64,000 bases of DNA. It comes from Bermanella sp051277445. Lineage in GTDB: Bacteria; Pseudomonadota; Gammaproteobacteria; Pseudomonadales; Oceanobacteraceae. Positions 47,970-57,286 of the stretch are shown here, in pieces. The DNA is taken from positions 62,001 to 126,000 of the forward strand of contig JBNMQC010000002.1 in the NCBI GenBank assembly GCA_051277445.1, in the 5' to 3' direction. The first letter of the stretch is position 1. Every line of letters begins with the position of its first letter. The translations under genes and the position numbers were made by a program. Below the pieces are notes generated by a model that saw only the letters and a program-made list of their open reading frames with translations, was not told the origin of the DNA and did no database searches.

Positions 47970-50870
47970 TCATTCAGGCTGCTCAGTGCTGGTAAGCACT
48001 GAATTCATAATCTGTTGCCAAAGTGTTTTAACCGTGTCGATGTGGGTGGTTAACCCAGCTTGGTCGAGCTCATTGGGGTCTAACAGTAACTTTTGGTTCT
48101 GCAAGGCCCGACGGTGTGCCAATGAGCGGTAGGCGATATAAGCCTGAATGAGAGCATTACTTTGCTTAGGCTCGATGATGTTATGAGACGCTAAGGTTTC
48201 CAGCAGGCGGATGTTATCTGTCCATGACAGGAGTGGCGGATACTGTTCGCAGTTGGCCAGTACGAGGTACTGCACTATGAATTCAATATCCACTATGCCG
48301 CCAGCATCTTGCTTAAGCTGAAACTGGGTTTTGCCCACACTTTGGGAGCCAAGATTATCGCGCATTTTTTCGCGCATTTCTCGTACTTCTTGCTGTAGTT
48401 GCACGGGATTTCTGTGTTTCGTGAGGATTTGCTCACGGATTTGTTGATATTTGCCAGCAAGCGCCTGTTCGCCTGTGATGACACGGGCCCGAATGAGGGC
48501 TTGGTGCTCCCATGTCCAAGCTTCTTGCTGTTGGTATTTTTCGAAGGCGTTGACCGATGCCACGATCATGCCACTGGCACCACTTGGGCGCAGGCGCATA
48601 TCCGCTTCGTAGAGTTGTCCGGCGCGGGTGGTGGTATTGAGAATGTGGATAAGTCGTTGGCCCATGCGGGTGTAAAATACGCCATTTTCTAATTCGCGAT
48701 CGCCCTTGGTGTATTTGTTTGGGGTGCCGTTATGTAGGAACACCATGTCTAGGTCAGAGCCATAGCTGAGTTCGATGCCACCGAGCTTGCCGTAGCCCAG
48801 AATCAAAAACTCGGGTTCGGTGACGGCTTCCCCTAGGGCATTACTTGGATAGCCGTACTTGTCGACCATTTGCTCCCAAGACATCCACAGGGCACGCTCC
48901 AATATGGTTTCGGCTAGCCAGGTTAAGTGATCACTTACTTTCATTAACGGTAAGGCACCGGTGATGTCACTGGCGGCAATTTGCAGTTTATTTGCACTGG
49001 CGTAGTGTCGAAGGGCATCCATTTGTTCTTCTAGATCAAGTGGGTCGATGCGCAATAAGCGCTGATCCAGATCCGCCACCATGCCTGCTTTGTCGTTGGG
49101 GTTATATAAGTGAGCAGGGTGAAGTAATTCATCCAATAGTAGTGGCGCTTGCGCAATGCTTTTAGCAATCCATGGGCTGGCACCACATAAACGCACCAGT
49201 TGCTGCAGAGCGGCGGGGTTTTCACTTAATAAAACCAAATACGCGGTTCGACGCAAAATGGCTTCTAACAGCGGCACTAGGCGCTCAAGTGTGGACTGGG
49301 GTTGTTCACATTGCCATAAGGCTTTAAGCAGTAACGGCATGGCTTTGTCTAAGCGTTGTTTGCCGATGGCCTGCATTTTGTTGTCCGCCAGGTCCCGTAA
49401 TTTTTGTAAGGTGGCTTGAAGCTCAGGGGTATTAATGGGGTCGATGGATTGTTCATCATCGTGTTGCTGGAACCAGATGTTTTGCCAAACCTCTGTATCG
49501 GACTGCTCGTCCTGTTCATTTTCGTCGGCCACAATGTTTTTAAAATGTAGGCTGACCTTTTCGCGATGCGAGTTAAGTTGCTGCATGAATGCGTCCCAAT
49601 TTTCGCATTGCAGGTAACTGGCAATACGAGCTTGGTTAAACTCATCGCTGGGTAAGGTTTGGCTCTGGTCATCGTTTAGACCTTGTATGGCGTGTTCGGT
49701 GTCGCGTAAGAAATGATAGGCGGCCAATAAATCGTTTACCGCATCAAACGGCAAGTATTCGTTTTCTTTTAAATAGTGAAAGACTTTAAAAATATTCGGT
49801 TGTTGTAGCTCCACTTCTTGGCCGCCACGGATAAGCTGAAAAGCTTGCGCGATAAATTCAATCTCGCGGATGCCGCCACTGCCTAGTTTGACGTTATTGG
49901 CCAAATTACGGCGCACCGTTTCTTGGCGAATGCGTGCTTTCATGTCGCGCAGGGATTCAAATGCACTGAAGTCTACATATTTACGATAACTAAATGGGCG
50001 CAGTATGGTCATTAACTCCTGCACTTGCTGGGCGTCCCCAGTCACTGCGCGGGCTTTAATCATGGCATAACGTTCCCAGTCTCGACCTTGGTCATGGTAA
50101 TAGTTTTCAAGGGCGCGAAAGTTCATGGCCAGTGGGCCAGATTGACCATAGGGTCGTAAGCGCATATCGACGCGATAGACAAAGCCATCCTGGGTCACCT
50201 TGTCTAAACTTTGTATTAGCGCCTGGCCAAGCTTAGTGAAGTACTCTTGGTTAGAGATACTTTTCTGCCCATCACCTGCCAGGGTGTCACCGTTTTCACT
50301 GAAGGCAAAGATTAGGTCAATATCACTCGATAAGTTCAGTTCACCAGCGCCTTGCTTGCCCATGGCAATGACAATTAAAGACTGCGGTTCGCCCGTTTTT
50401 TTCGCTACGGGCTGGCCGTAGCGCAATTGCAGTTTTTGATCTAACCATGCAAGGGCACAGCGAATATGAGTGTCGGCTAAAAAGGAGAGTTCCGTCAGGG
50501 TGTCCGGTAAGGGCGATAAACGGTTTAAGTCACGATGAATCAAACGCATTTGATGCAGTCGGCGCAGCTCTCTTAGCGCTTTATACAGTTCTGATTCATC
50601 TTTGCATTGTTCAAGTTGCTGATTAAATTGACGCTCCACCGTTTCCTGTGACAAGGGTTGGTTAAGGAAATCGTCGCTAAGGAGTTGCAGTGCAATAGCG
50701 GGGCACGATTGAAAACTGGTGAAGACATAATCGCTTAACGTCAGGGTTTTCAGTAACGGCTCGCTTGAGTCGATAGGGCTTAACTGAGGCTGGCTAGTCA
50801 TGAGAGTGGTTAACAGGTCGCGGCGTTTTGATGAAAATTCGATTAGACTATCAGGTACCTGAGACCACAT
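47970..50870 (-). CDS. glnE: Bifunctional glutamine synthetase adenylyltransferase/adenylyl-removing enzyme
   Basis: A 966-residue protein (E. coli GlnE 946) that adds and removes AMP on glutamine synthetase according to PII state. Two nucleotidyltransferase domains are visible: the adenylyl-removing one with GKQGAGELNLSSDIDLIF (about 170-190) and the adenylylating one with GYGKLGGIELSYGSDLDMVF (about 700-720). Each is followed by its helical regulatory domain (RRNLANNVKLGSGGIREIEF; QFQLKQDAGGIVDIEF). Both Asp pairs are intact. It lies upstream of ilvE on the same strand, 79 bp apart. Confidence 0.96.
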   Translation of the reverse strand: MWSQVPDSLIEFSSKRRDLLTTLMTSQPQLSPIDSSEPLLKTLTLSDYVFTSFQSCPAIALQLLSDDFLNQPLSQETVERQFNQQLEQCKDESELYKALRELRRLHQMRLIHRDLNRLSPLPDTLTELSFLADTHIRCALAWLDQKLQLRYGQPVAKKTGEPQSLIVIAMGKQGAGELNLSSDIDLIFAFSENGDTLAGDGQKSISNQEYFTKLGQALIQSLDKVTQDGFVYRVDMRLRPYGQSGPLAMNFRALENYYHDQGRDWERYAMIKARAVTGDAQQVQELMTILRPFSYRKYVDFSAFESLRDMKARIRQETVRRNLANNVKLGSGGIREIEFIAQAFQLIRGGQEVELQQPNIFKVFHYLKENEYLPFDAVNDLLAAYHFLRDTEHAIQGLNDDQSQTLPSDEFNQARIASYLQCENWDAFMQQLNSHREKVSLHFKNIVADENEQDEQSDTEVWQNIWFQQHDDEQSIDPINTPELQATLQKLRDLADNKMQAIGKQRLDKAMPLLLKALWQCEQPQSTLERLVPLLEAILRRTAYLVLLSENPAALQQLVRLCGASPWIAKSIAQAPLLLDELLHPAHLYNPNDKAGMVADLDQRLLRIDPLDLEEQMDALRHYASANKLQIAASDITGALPLMKVSDHLTWLAETILERALWMSWEQMVDKYGYPSNALGEAVTEPEFLILGYGKLGGIELSYGSDLDMVFLHNGTPNKYTKGDRELENGVFYTRMGQRLIHILNTTTRAGQLYEADMRLRPSGASGMIVASVNAFEKYQQQEAWTWEHQALIRARVITGEQALAGKYQQIREQILTKHRNPVQLQQEVREMREKMRDNLGSQSVGKTQFQLKQDAGGIVDIEFIVQYLVLANCEQYPPLLSWTDNIRLLETLASHNIIEPKQSNALIQAYIAYRSLAHRRALQNQKLLLDPNELDQAGLTTHIDTVKTLWQQIMNSVLTSTEQPE

Positions 50871-51184
50871 GTGGCGCTTCCTTATTGATGTGCGATGTAT
50901 AACTAGTAGATTAATCCTCTTAGGTCTATGACGCCAGTATCCTGAGGGGATTTACGCATGAAAAGGAATGTGTTGCTTGTTCTTAATTTGCCATTTTTGG
51001 CTATTGTAAGTGCTTAATAGGGAGCGTTGGCGATTGAACAGGGCTTCGTGCTTAATCATTTTCGTGTACGCCTATCAATGGTGACGGTCTTTCATTGATA
51101 ATAGCTGGCATATATTCTGTTTTAAACTTGAGGGCCCATTGGGCATTGTGCCATAGTGGAAACTCATATTCGTTATGACATCTT
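50871..51184. other. Intergenic region between glnE and the K+ channel gene
   Basis: There are divergent promoters and no recognised gene. A 19-codon frame (50958-51017) follows AGGGGA and encodes a peptide shaped like a bare signal sequence (KRNVLLVLNLPFLAIVSA). It could be a decayed gene start or a tiny membrane peptide; I give it little weight. Confidence 0.4.
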
Positions 51185-52354
51185 ATGAAAATTTTACCGT
51201 TTAAAAACACCGATGAGCCCCATTTAAATCATGCGTTAGTGGGTTCGGATGCGCGTATTTTGCGAAAGATTAAGCGTACTTTGCTGACCGTCTTGAGCTT
51301 AATGATCTTGCATGTGCTTGCTATGATAGGGTTTGAATCGCTCTCTCCATGGCAAGCGGTCTGGTTGACCCTCACGACTATTACAACGGTGGGATACGGT
51401 GACTTGAGTGCCAAGACCATGGCAGGGCAAGCATCCACCATTATTTTAATTTTTATGGCGGCCATTACCTTGGTCACTTTTCTCGTGCGAGATTATGTGG
51501 ATTACCGCATCGCACGCAACGAACGTATTCGCTCAGGTTTATGGGATTGGAACATGGATAACCACATACTGATAATTAATGCCCCTAAGTATAATGCCGA
51601 CCAGTTCTTTCAGCGTTTGGTGACTCAAATCCGTGAAGATGATGATTATCAGCATGTGGATATCTTGCTGTTAAATACAGAATTCAGCGGTGGTTTGTCC
51701 GCGCAATTAAAAGATTTGGGTGTGCGTCATGTTCTGGGTAACGGTAACAATAATGAAGACCTTGCCCGCGCCGAGGCGACCCGCGCCAAACATATTTTTG
51801 TGCTGGCCCGTGACGAATACCATGCGGACAGCGACAGTATCAGTTTTGATATTGTGCATCGTTTGAGCGAACTAGGACTGGCCCACATAACCTTGGTGGA
51901 ATGTGTGGTGGATGCAAACCGCAAGCGCATGTTTGAATTAGATATAAAATCCATTTTGCGTCCTATTCGCTCATACCCAGAAATACTTGTACGGGCCATG
52001 GATGCGCCGGGCAGTGAAGTGGTCATAGAAGATATGTTCACGCGTAAAGATGATCACCCAGAGCGTTATAGTATTTGGTTAGAAGGTGAAAACTGGGCGG
52101 ATGTGGTGGCAGCCATGTTAAGAGCCGGTGTGGGTACGCCCATGGCTTTTATAAATAAAGATGGCGATATTACGGTTCATCCTAGGGGCGATGTGCGCGT
52201 TTATGCACAAAGCTTGATTATCTTGGTGAAAAGCGACCAAGTGCCCACGCAAGAAGATGTGACGAATGCGTTTCAGCATGAGTTCCAAAAATTTGCAGTG
52301 GAGCCTGATGCGCAATTGAACAGACCGCCTTCAGCACCGACTAGTGATCAATAA
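51185..52354 (+). CDS. Two-TM potassium channel with RCK (TrkA-N) domain
   Basis: A 389-residue channel. The first membrane helix is about 31-50, the pore loop carries the K+ selectivity filter TTVGYGD (67-73), and the second helix is about 80-100. The cytosolic RCK domain starts near 120 (HILIINAPKYNADQFF, LGNGNNNEDLARA), with DRKxxFELD-type strands, and a second, weaker repeat follows. The N-terminal Rossmann glycines are partly replaced (NAPKYNAD), so nucleotide binding is uncertain. It resembles MthK/Kch-type channels. A strong terminator follows. Confidence 0.9.
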   Translation: MKILPFKNTDEPHLNHALVGSDARILRKIKRTLLTVLSLMILHVLAMIGFESLSPWQAVWLTLTTITTVGYGDLSAKTMAGQASTIILIFMAAITLVTFLVRDYVDYRIARNERIRSGLWDWNMDNHILIINAPKYNADQFFQRLVTQIREDDDYQHVDILLLNTEFSGGLSAQLKDLGVRHVLGNGNNNEDLARAEATRAKHIFVLARDEYHADSDSISFDIVHRLSELGLAHITLVECVVDANRKRMFELDIKSILRPIRSYPEILVRAMDAPGSEVVIEDMFTRKDDHPERYSIWLEGENWADVVAAMLRAGVGTPMAFINKDGDITVHPRGDVRVYAQSLIILVKSDQVPTQEDVTNAFQHEFQKFAVEPDAQLNRPPSAPTSDQ

Positions 52355-52387
52355 ATACAGCGCTGTTTATTCAAGTGTTCTAAAGAA

Positions 52388-52416
52388 AAAAAAGCCGATC
52401 AATGATCGGCTTTTTT
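52388..52416. terminator. Bidirectional terminator between K+ channel and GNAT genes
   Basis: AAAAGCCGATC-AAT-GATCGGCTTTT with long A and T runs. Confidence 0.9.
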
Positions 52417-52437
52417 ATGCGTATATAAGTGTGAGGT

Positions 52438-52941
52438 TTAAGAATCAGACGCTTCTTGTTCGGTTTTATAATGCACAAAGCCGCGCGCCTCATAGTTTGC
52501 TTTTGCACTTGGGTGATCCAGTGTGCAAGTGTGCAGCCAAACGCGCTTTGTATTTGGCAGTGCCCAGGCTTGTTCAAGTGCATAGGTAAGCATGTAACCG
52601 CCCATGCCTTTGCCGACAAACTCCGGTGTTAAACCAAAGTACACCAGCTCCACATCACCGTTGGCCTGTTGTTGCATTTCGAAATAACCGGCAATGGCAC
52701 CTTTGTAATGGGCAACCCAGGTATGCAGGTTAGGGTCATTGATGTAGCTCTGCCATTGCTCGTCGGATTCGCTTAATTTATCCGTCCAAGTATAAGGTGC
52801 GCCCACATAACTGTATAAGAATTTGTTCAAGGCCCACTGTTTTATTTCACAATATCGTATGTCCAAGCCTTCTATCGCAGGTTTGCCTTTAACCTGCTCA
52901 GGGCTGTTCATTTCTAGATAAAAAACATCGATATTAGACAT
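52438..52941 (-). CDS. GNAT family N-acetyltransferase
   Basis: A 167-residue acetyl-CoA-dependent acetyltransferase. Strand 4 and the CoA loop read VELVYFGLTPEFVGKGMGGYML (motif V-G-K-G-M-G). The C-terminal NYEARGFVHYKTE is the typical GNAT end. The N-terminal part (FYLEMNSPEQVKGKP) is shared by members annotated as hypothetical acetyltransferases. The substrate is unknown. It is monocistronic. Confidence 0.88.
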   Translation of the reverse strand: MSNIDVFYLEMNSPEQVKGKPAIEGLDIRYCEIKQWALNKFLYSYVGAPYTWTDKLSESDEQWQSYINDPNLHTWVAHYKGAIAGYFEMQQQANGDVELVYFGLTPEFVGKGMGGYMLTYALEQAWALPNTKRVWLHTCTLDHPSAKANYEARGFVHYKTEQEASDS

Positions 52942-53038
52942 GGGTTACTCTTGCTGACGGGAACGAATTAGGGGCTATGATAAGACAATGGACGGCCGTG
53001 TAAATACGGCCGGTGAGTTATTGCCATGTTGATCAGGT

Positions 53039-54259
53039 TTATGCTTGTTGCGCATTTGACTGGGTGTTCATGCGCAACCAAACGATTAACCCTAGGGTGA
53101 TGCCGCTACACAGAATGAAGCCAAAAATCAGCGGCATGACAGTGCCATCATAATGTTGCCCAACATAAGTGCCCACCACCACCGATATTAGCGTTTGCAC
53201 CGTACTGATGACGGATGTGGCGACGCCGGCAATGTGACCAAGTGGGTGTACCGCCAGTGAATTGAAATTGCCAAATAAGATACCAAAACAGAAAAAAGTA
53301 CTAAGCATGTACAACATGAAGCTCAATAATCCTGGATTTTCATTGACCATTTCAGCGTAGATAAAAAATATAATAGAGGTGCTAAAAACAACCGCTAATG
53401 CACCAATGCATAACGTTTGCATGGGTATCTTCATGACCAGTTTAGAGTTGGCGAATGAAGAAAAGCCGATGGCCAAAGCCAGCGCACCAAAATACAAAGA
53501 GAACAAGTCTCCGGTGCCATACTGCACTTGTAGAATCTGTTGAGACGAGCTGAGGTAGCCCACAAATGCACCAAACATAATGCCCGCCGCCAATGTATAG
53601 GTACGCGCCTCAGGGTGTTTGATGGTCTCGATCATGCCGCGCTTGATATTGGTTAACGAAAACGGAGCGCGTTTCTCTATCGCTAAAGTTTCATCTTGTC
53701 GGGTATGCAACCAAATGGCACTGGAAAGAGCCACAACAAACAAAACCACAAAAATAGAGTGCCAGTCAGCAAACAATAAAATCAGCTGGCCAACAGATGG
53801 CGCCAAGGCGGGCACCATAATAAATACCATCATAATTAATGACATAATCTTTGCCATTTCTTTGCCGTCATACTTATCGCGCATCATAGCAATGGTGACC
53901 ACGCGACACGCCGCTGCGCCAAACCCTTGAAGGACACGGCCGATGAGCATGTGGTCAAAGTCTTGGGCAAAAATAGAAATTAAACAGCCAATTAAAAAGA
54001 TGCCAATGCCAAGATAGATGGCTTTTTTACGGCCGAACGAATCGGAAATGGGACCATAAATGATTAATCCAAAAGCCATGCCCAAAAAGACACTGGAGAT
54101 AATCAGCTGGCTATCGTTTGCATTGGCCACATTTAAATCTTGGCCAATAATACCAAGGGCGGGCAGCATGGCATCAATGGACAAGGCAACCATAGACATG
54201 AGCGCAGCCATTAAGGCGATGAATTCCAAGCGCCCCATGGGCTTTGTAATCTTAGACAT
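53039..54259 (-). CDS. MFS transporter of the Bcr/CflA drug-resistance group
   Basis: A 406-residue transporter with twelve hydrophobic segments. The N-terminal motif DAMLPALGIIGQDL and the loop-2 signature YGPISDSFGRKKAIYLG (about 75-90) mark the DHA1 Bcr/CflA subfamily, followed by RVLQGFGAAACRVVTIAMMRD with the conserved Arg and Asp. Such pumps export drugs, bicyclomycin, cysteine or siderophores in exchange for protons. The gene diverges from the zinc-uptake genes, so both promoters lie in the same 194-bp gap. Confidence 0.9.
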   Translation of the reverse strand: MSKITKPMGRLEFIALMAALMSMVALSIDAMLPALGIIGQDLNVANANDSQLIISSVFLGMAFGLIIYGPISDSFGRKKAIYLGIGIFLIGCLISIFAQDFDHMLIGRVLQGFGAAACRVVTIAMMRDKYDGKEMAKIMSLIMMVFIMVPALAPSVGQLILLFADWHSIFVVLFVVALSSAIWLHTRQDETLAIEKRAPFSLTNIKRGMIETIKHPEARTYTLAAGIMFGAFVGYLSSSQQILQVQYGTGDLFSLYFGALALAIGFSSFANSKLVMKIPMQTLCIGALAVVFSTSIIFFIYAEMVNENPGLLSFMLYMLSTFFCFGILFGNFNSLAVHPLGHIAGVATSVISTVQTLISVVVGTYVGQHYDGTVMPLIFGFILCSGITLGLIVWLRMNTQSNAQQA

Positions 54260-54411
54260 AAAAAAACTCGAAGGTGTTGAACAAGCTTAGATGAAACTTG
54301 GGGCAGGGGAGTAAAACATATTTAAAGCCATATCGTCAGTCCAAGGCTTAGGACAGACTATTGCAGCGATGCAGGCGGATATGGCCATTTGTCATAGCTT
54401 GGCGGTTTGTA

Positions 54412-54434
54412 CAAATGTTTACATATAACCCAAC
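54412..54434 (+). promoter_or_regulatory. Zur-like box upstream of the His-rich gene pair
   Basis: AAATGTT-TAC-ATATAAC carries the two arms AAATGTT and ATATAAC of the gammaproteobacterial Zur consensus at the right spacing, 15 of 23 positions overall. It ends 20 bp before the first gene. Repression by zinc-bound Zur is inferred and agrees with the genes behind it. Confidence 0.55.
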
Positions 54435-54453
54435 TTTCAGATTGAAGCGGTAG

Positions 54454-54774
54454 ATGACAAATCGTATCATAGTGGCCATGAAACTTACCTTGCACCCGCG
54501 CTTGCGCAAACATAATGGCTTGATGGCCTCTATGTTGACACTGGTCATATTGATCAGTGGCAGCTTGCAGTTGGTGCACGATCAATTAATTGATCACCAC
54601 CATACCGTTGACTGTCCCATGTTTGTCTTGGACGGCAGTGCAGCGGTACCAGAAGCGACCAGCCAATGCATCAGTGCCAAACAGGCACTTGAAGAGCAAG
54701 CCTACCACCCTGTCGCTTTAGTTCTTTCTCAGCTTGAAAAACAACAAGCTCGCGCGCCCCCATTGTCACTTTAA
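54454..54774 (+). CDS. Small exported His/Cys-containing protein linked to zinc uptake
   Basis: A 106-residue protein with an N-terminal hydrophobic segment (about 23-42, after a basic LRKH) and then a LIDHHHTVDCPMFVLDGS motif (three His, one Cys) and a second Cys in SQCISAKQ. This could be a metal-binding periplasmic domain. An in-frame ATG at 54478 is an alternative start. It lies 82 bp before the ZnuD-like receptor gene, behind the Zur-like box. No family is recognised by name. Confidence 0.6.
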   Translation: MTNRIIVAMKLTLHPRLRKHNGLMASMLTLVILISGSLQLVHDQLIDHHHTVDCPMFVLDGSAAVPEATSQCISAKQALEEQAYHPVALVLSQLEKQQARAPPLSL

Positions 54775-54856
54775 TTCTGCACGTTAAAGATTGAAATATG
54801 ACTTGCAGCCTTGGGCTGTGAGTTGCTTTGTGTATTTGAAAATTAAGTGAATCAAT

Positions 54857-56932
54857 ATGTACCAGCGATTGTTTACCTTGGCCGCGGGCCTTGTTGTATT
54901 GCCATTTGCTATGGCTGAAGAAACCGAATTAGACACCGTAAAAGTGCACGGTGACCCGTTAAATCGAAACCAAAACGAACTGACTCAACCTGTGCATGTG
55001 ATTACAGGTGATGAGTTAGACCAGCGTCAAAGTGCCTCCATTGGTGAGCTGCTGTCACAAAGCGCGGGCATACATAACAACAGTTATGGCAGTGCTGTGG
55101 GGCGCCCAGTTATTCGTGGACTGGGAGGTGGCCGCGTGAAAGTGATGCAAAATGGCATCGACTCGCTAGATGTGGGCACCATTAGTCCAGACCATGCAGT
55201 GGCGGTGGATTCGCAACACGCCACTCAAGTAGAAGTAGTACGAGGCCCTGCGGCGTTGATCTTCGGCAACAGCGCTGTGGGTGGTGCAGTTAACGTGGTG
55301 GATGAGCGCATCCCTGTGTTGGGTGAGAACAGCATCACCTTAGGCAGTGAACTTAGCTCAGTGGATGACGGTAACGTGCTGTCTTTGCATGCCCAGCGCA
55401 GTATTAATAAAGTGGCGCTGCAATTAAGTGCGAGCCAGCGAGATACTCAAGCCTACGATGTTCCCCATGATGATCACCCGTTAGAAAACAGTGACGTGTT
55501 ACAGCAAAATCTCAACCTAGGTGTCTCCACACAAGTGGCCAATGGCACATTGGGTTTTGCCATTAGCCGAATGGAAAATGAATTTGGCCTGCCTGGACAT
55601 GACCATCATGAAGAAGACCATGACCCATTAGCGCTTGAAGAAGAGGAAGAGTTAGCGCGAGTGAAGTTAGAGCAAACCCGCTTCGATATGCAGTTCACGC
55701 AAGGGTTAAACCTAGGTGTGTTGACGGGTCTTGATTGGAGACTGGGCTGGGTAGATTACCAACACGAAGAAGGTCACGGTGATGAAGAGCATGATGCTGC
55801 TGTTATCCCTGCTGTTGATGAGCACGACCATGGCGGTATGACGCAGTTTAAGCGTAAAGGGTATGAAAGCCGTTTAGGATTAAACTATCAGCTTACGGAT
55901 CAGTCAAAAGGTGTGGTCGGTGTTCAGTTATCGGATACCGATTACTCAGCTGAAGGTGGTGAGGCCATTGTGCCAGATACACAATCACAACAAGTGGGCG
56001 TGTTTGCCTTGCACAGTGTGCAGTGGACTCCGTTCATTAGCACCGATTTAGCGGCCCGTTTTGAGCGTAACGCCCATGATACGAATCAAGGTCAATTGGA
56101 CGCTGACCATTTGTCGGAGTGTGGCTTAACACCAGCCGACATTAAAGACCGTACGTTTGAAAACGGTTCAGTGTCTGCGGGTATTAATTGGCAAGTTAAC
56201 TCGATAATGAGTGTGCGTTCTAATGTGTCGCAAGTGAGTCGAAGCGCAGGAGCACAAGAACTTTACAGTTGCGGCCCCCATGAAGCGACACAAACCTTTG
56301 AAATTGGTAACAGCCAGTTAGACAATGAGATCTCGCAAGTGGTTGACCTTGGCGTTCTACTGCAACACGCGTTTAGTGATTCATTGCAAGTGGCCAGTGA
56401 AGCCAATGTTTATCGCACGAATATGCAGGACTTCATTTACTCGCAAAATTTAGGTGTGCAAACAGATGGCTTTGATACCTATCAATATCAACAGCAGGAT
56501 GCATTCTTACAAGGTTATGAAGTACAAGTGACCACCATTGTGAACGATGCTTGGCAGCTACAAGTGTTTGCTGATGGTGTGCGCGCCAAGTTTGAGGGTG
56601 GCAGCAATGATGGTGACTATGTGCCGCGTATGCCTGCTGATCGTGTTGGTTTTGAAGTGGCCTTCCAAACGTATCTTTGGCAGGTGTTTGCGCGTCAGAC
56701 CCATTATCAAGATCAAACGCGATTGTCTGAAGGTGAAACCGCCACAAAAGGGTTTGACTTAGTGTCTCTTGGCGCGAGTCTATTAGTACCCTTTGCCGAT
56801 AGTGAGCTGAAACTTTATGGTCAGGTACAAAATCTACTGGATGAAGAGGTACGCTACCACACCTCTTTTGTAAAAGATGACGTACTACAACCAGGGCGTA
56901 ACCTGAAGTTAGGCGTGCAGTATCGTTTTTAA
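54857..56932 (+). CDS. TonB-dependent receptor with His/Asp-rich loops, ZnuD-like
   Basis: A 691-residue outer-membrane transporter. The signal peptide is 1-20 (cleavage after FAMA). The plug (about 25-145) has LDTVKVHGDPLN, LTQPVHVITGDELD, RPVIRGLGGGRVKVMQNGI and VEVVRGPAALIFGNSAVGGAVNVVDER; the beta barrel follows, ending in the terminal GRNLKLGVQYRF. Two extracellular loops are strongly enriched in His, Asp and Glu (about 246-262 and 301-326, for example GHDHHEEDHD), as in the zinc receptor ZnuD. Uptake of zinc is therefore likely; no binding data exist. Confidence 0.88.
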   Translation: MYQRLFTLAAGLVVLPFAMAEETELDTVKVHGDPLNRNQNELTQPVHVITGDELDQRQSASIGELLSQSAGIHNNSYGSAVGRPVIRGLGGGRVKVMQNGIDSLDVGTISPDHAVAVDSQHATQVEVVRGPAALIFGNSAVGGAVNVVDERIPVLGENSITLGSELSSVDDGNVLSLHAQRSINKVALQLSASQRDTQAYDVPHDDHPLENSDVLQQNLNLGVSTQVANGTLGFAISRMENEFGLPGHDHHEEDHDPLALEEEEELARVKLEQTRFDMQFTQGLNLGVLTGLDWRLGWVDYQHEEGHGDEEHDAAVIPAVDEHDHGGMTQFKRKGYESRLGLNYQLTDQSKGVVGVQLSDTDYSAEGGEAIVPDTQSQQVGVFALHSVQWTPFISTDLAARFERNAHDTNQGQLDADHLSECGLTPADIKDRTFENGSVSAGINWQVNSIMSVRSNVSQVSRSAGAQELYSCGPHEATQTFEIGNSQLDNEISQVVDLGVLLQHAFSDSLQVASEANVYRTNMQDFIYSQNLGVQTDGFDTYQYQQQDAFLQGYEVQVTTIVNDAWQLQVFADGVRAKFEGGSNDGDYVPRMPADRVGFEVAFQTYLWQVFARQTHYQDQTRLSEGETATKGFDLVSLGASLLVPFADSELKLYGQVQNLLDEEVRYHTSFVKDDVLQPGRNLKLGVQYRF

Positions 56933-56965
56933 GTAATTGGGTTTATTTTGCTAGTGAGCGCTTCC

Positions 56966-56979
56966 TTGATGCATATCAA
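56966..56979 (+). promoter_or_regulatory. Perfect FNR/Anr box with matching -10
   Basis: TTGAT-GCAT-ATCAA is a perfect consensus. The -10 box TAGAAT (57001-57006) lies at the distance expected for a class II FNR promoter. It also sits inside a longer imperfect hairpin. Confidence 0.75.
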
Positions 56980-57038
56980 GGGGGCGTTTTGCACGGGTCT
57001 TAGAATGAATAAAAAACTAAGACAATAAGGATGCAAAC

Positions 57039-57284
57039 ATGCAAATTGAAAACCATAGCCTTGCCAATGAATTTCCAGAGCACAAAGAGCGCATTCACGA
57101 ATTAAAAATCAGTGATATGCACTTTCTTCGTTTATTCAATGAGTACCATGATGTGGATAAAGAAGTGCACCACTTTGAAAGTGGCGCTGAGGCCACTTCT
57201 GATGAGCATTTGGAAACGTTAAAAGTGAAACGCCTGCATCTTAAAGATCAGTTGTTTGCTTTATTGACTGCGCAACCGGCTTAA
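57039..57284 (+). CDS. DUF465 (YdcH-like) small protein
   Basis: An 81-residue soluble, highly charged helical protein matching YdcH/DUF465: NEFPEHKERIHELKISDMHFLRLFNEYHDVDKEVHHFE, then a second helix LKVKRLHLKDQLFALL. AAGGA lies before the ATG. The biochemical role is unknown. The perfect FNR box predicts induction under low oxygen. It converges with the fbpC gene after two bases. Confidence 0.85.
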   Translation: MQIENHSLANEFPEHKERIHELKISDMHFLRLFNEYHDVDKEVHHFESGAEATSDEHLETLKVKRLHLKDQLFALLTAQPA

Positions 57285-57286
57285 AT

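Noticed and set aside
50958..51017. 19-codon signal-peptide-like frame between glnE and the K+ channel gene
   Set aside because: It has a fair ribosome site but nothing beyond a hydrophobic string and no coupled gene; kept only as a note.
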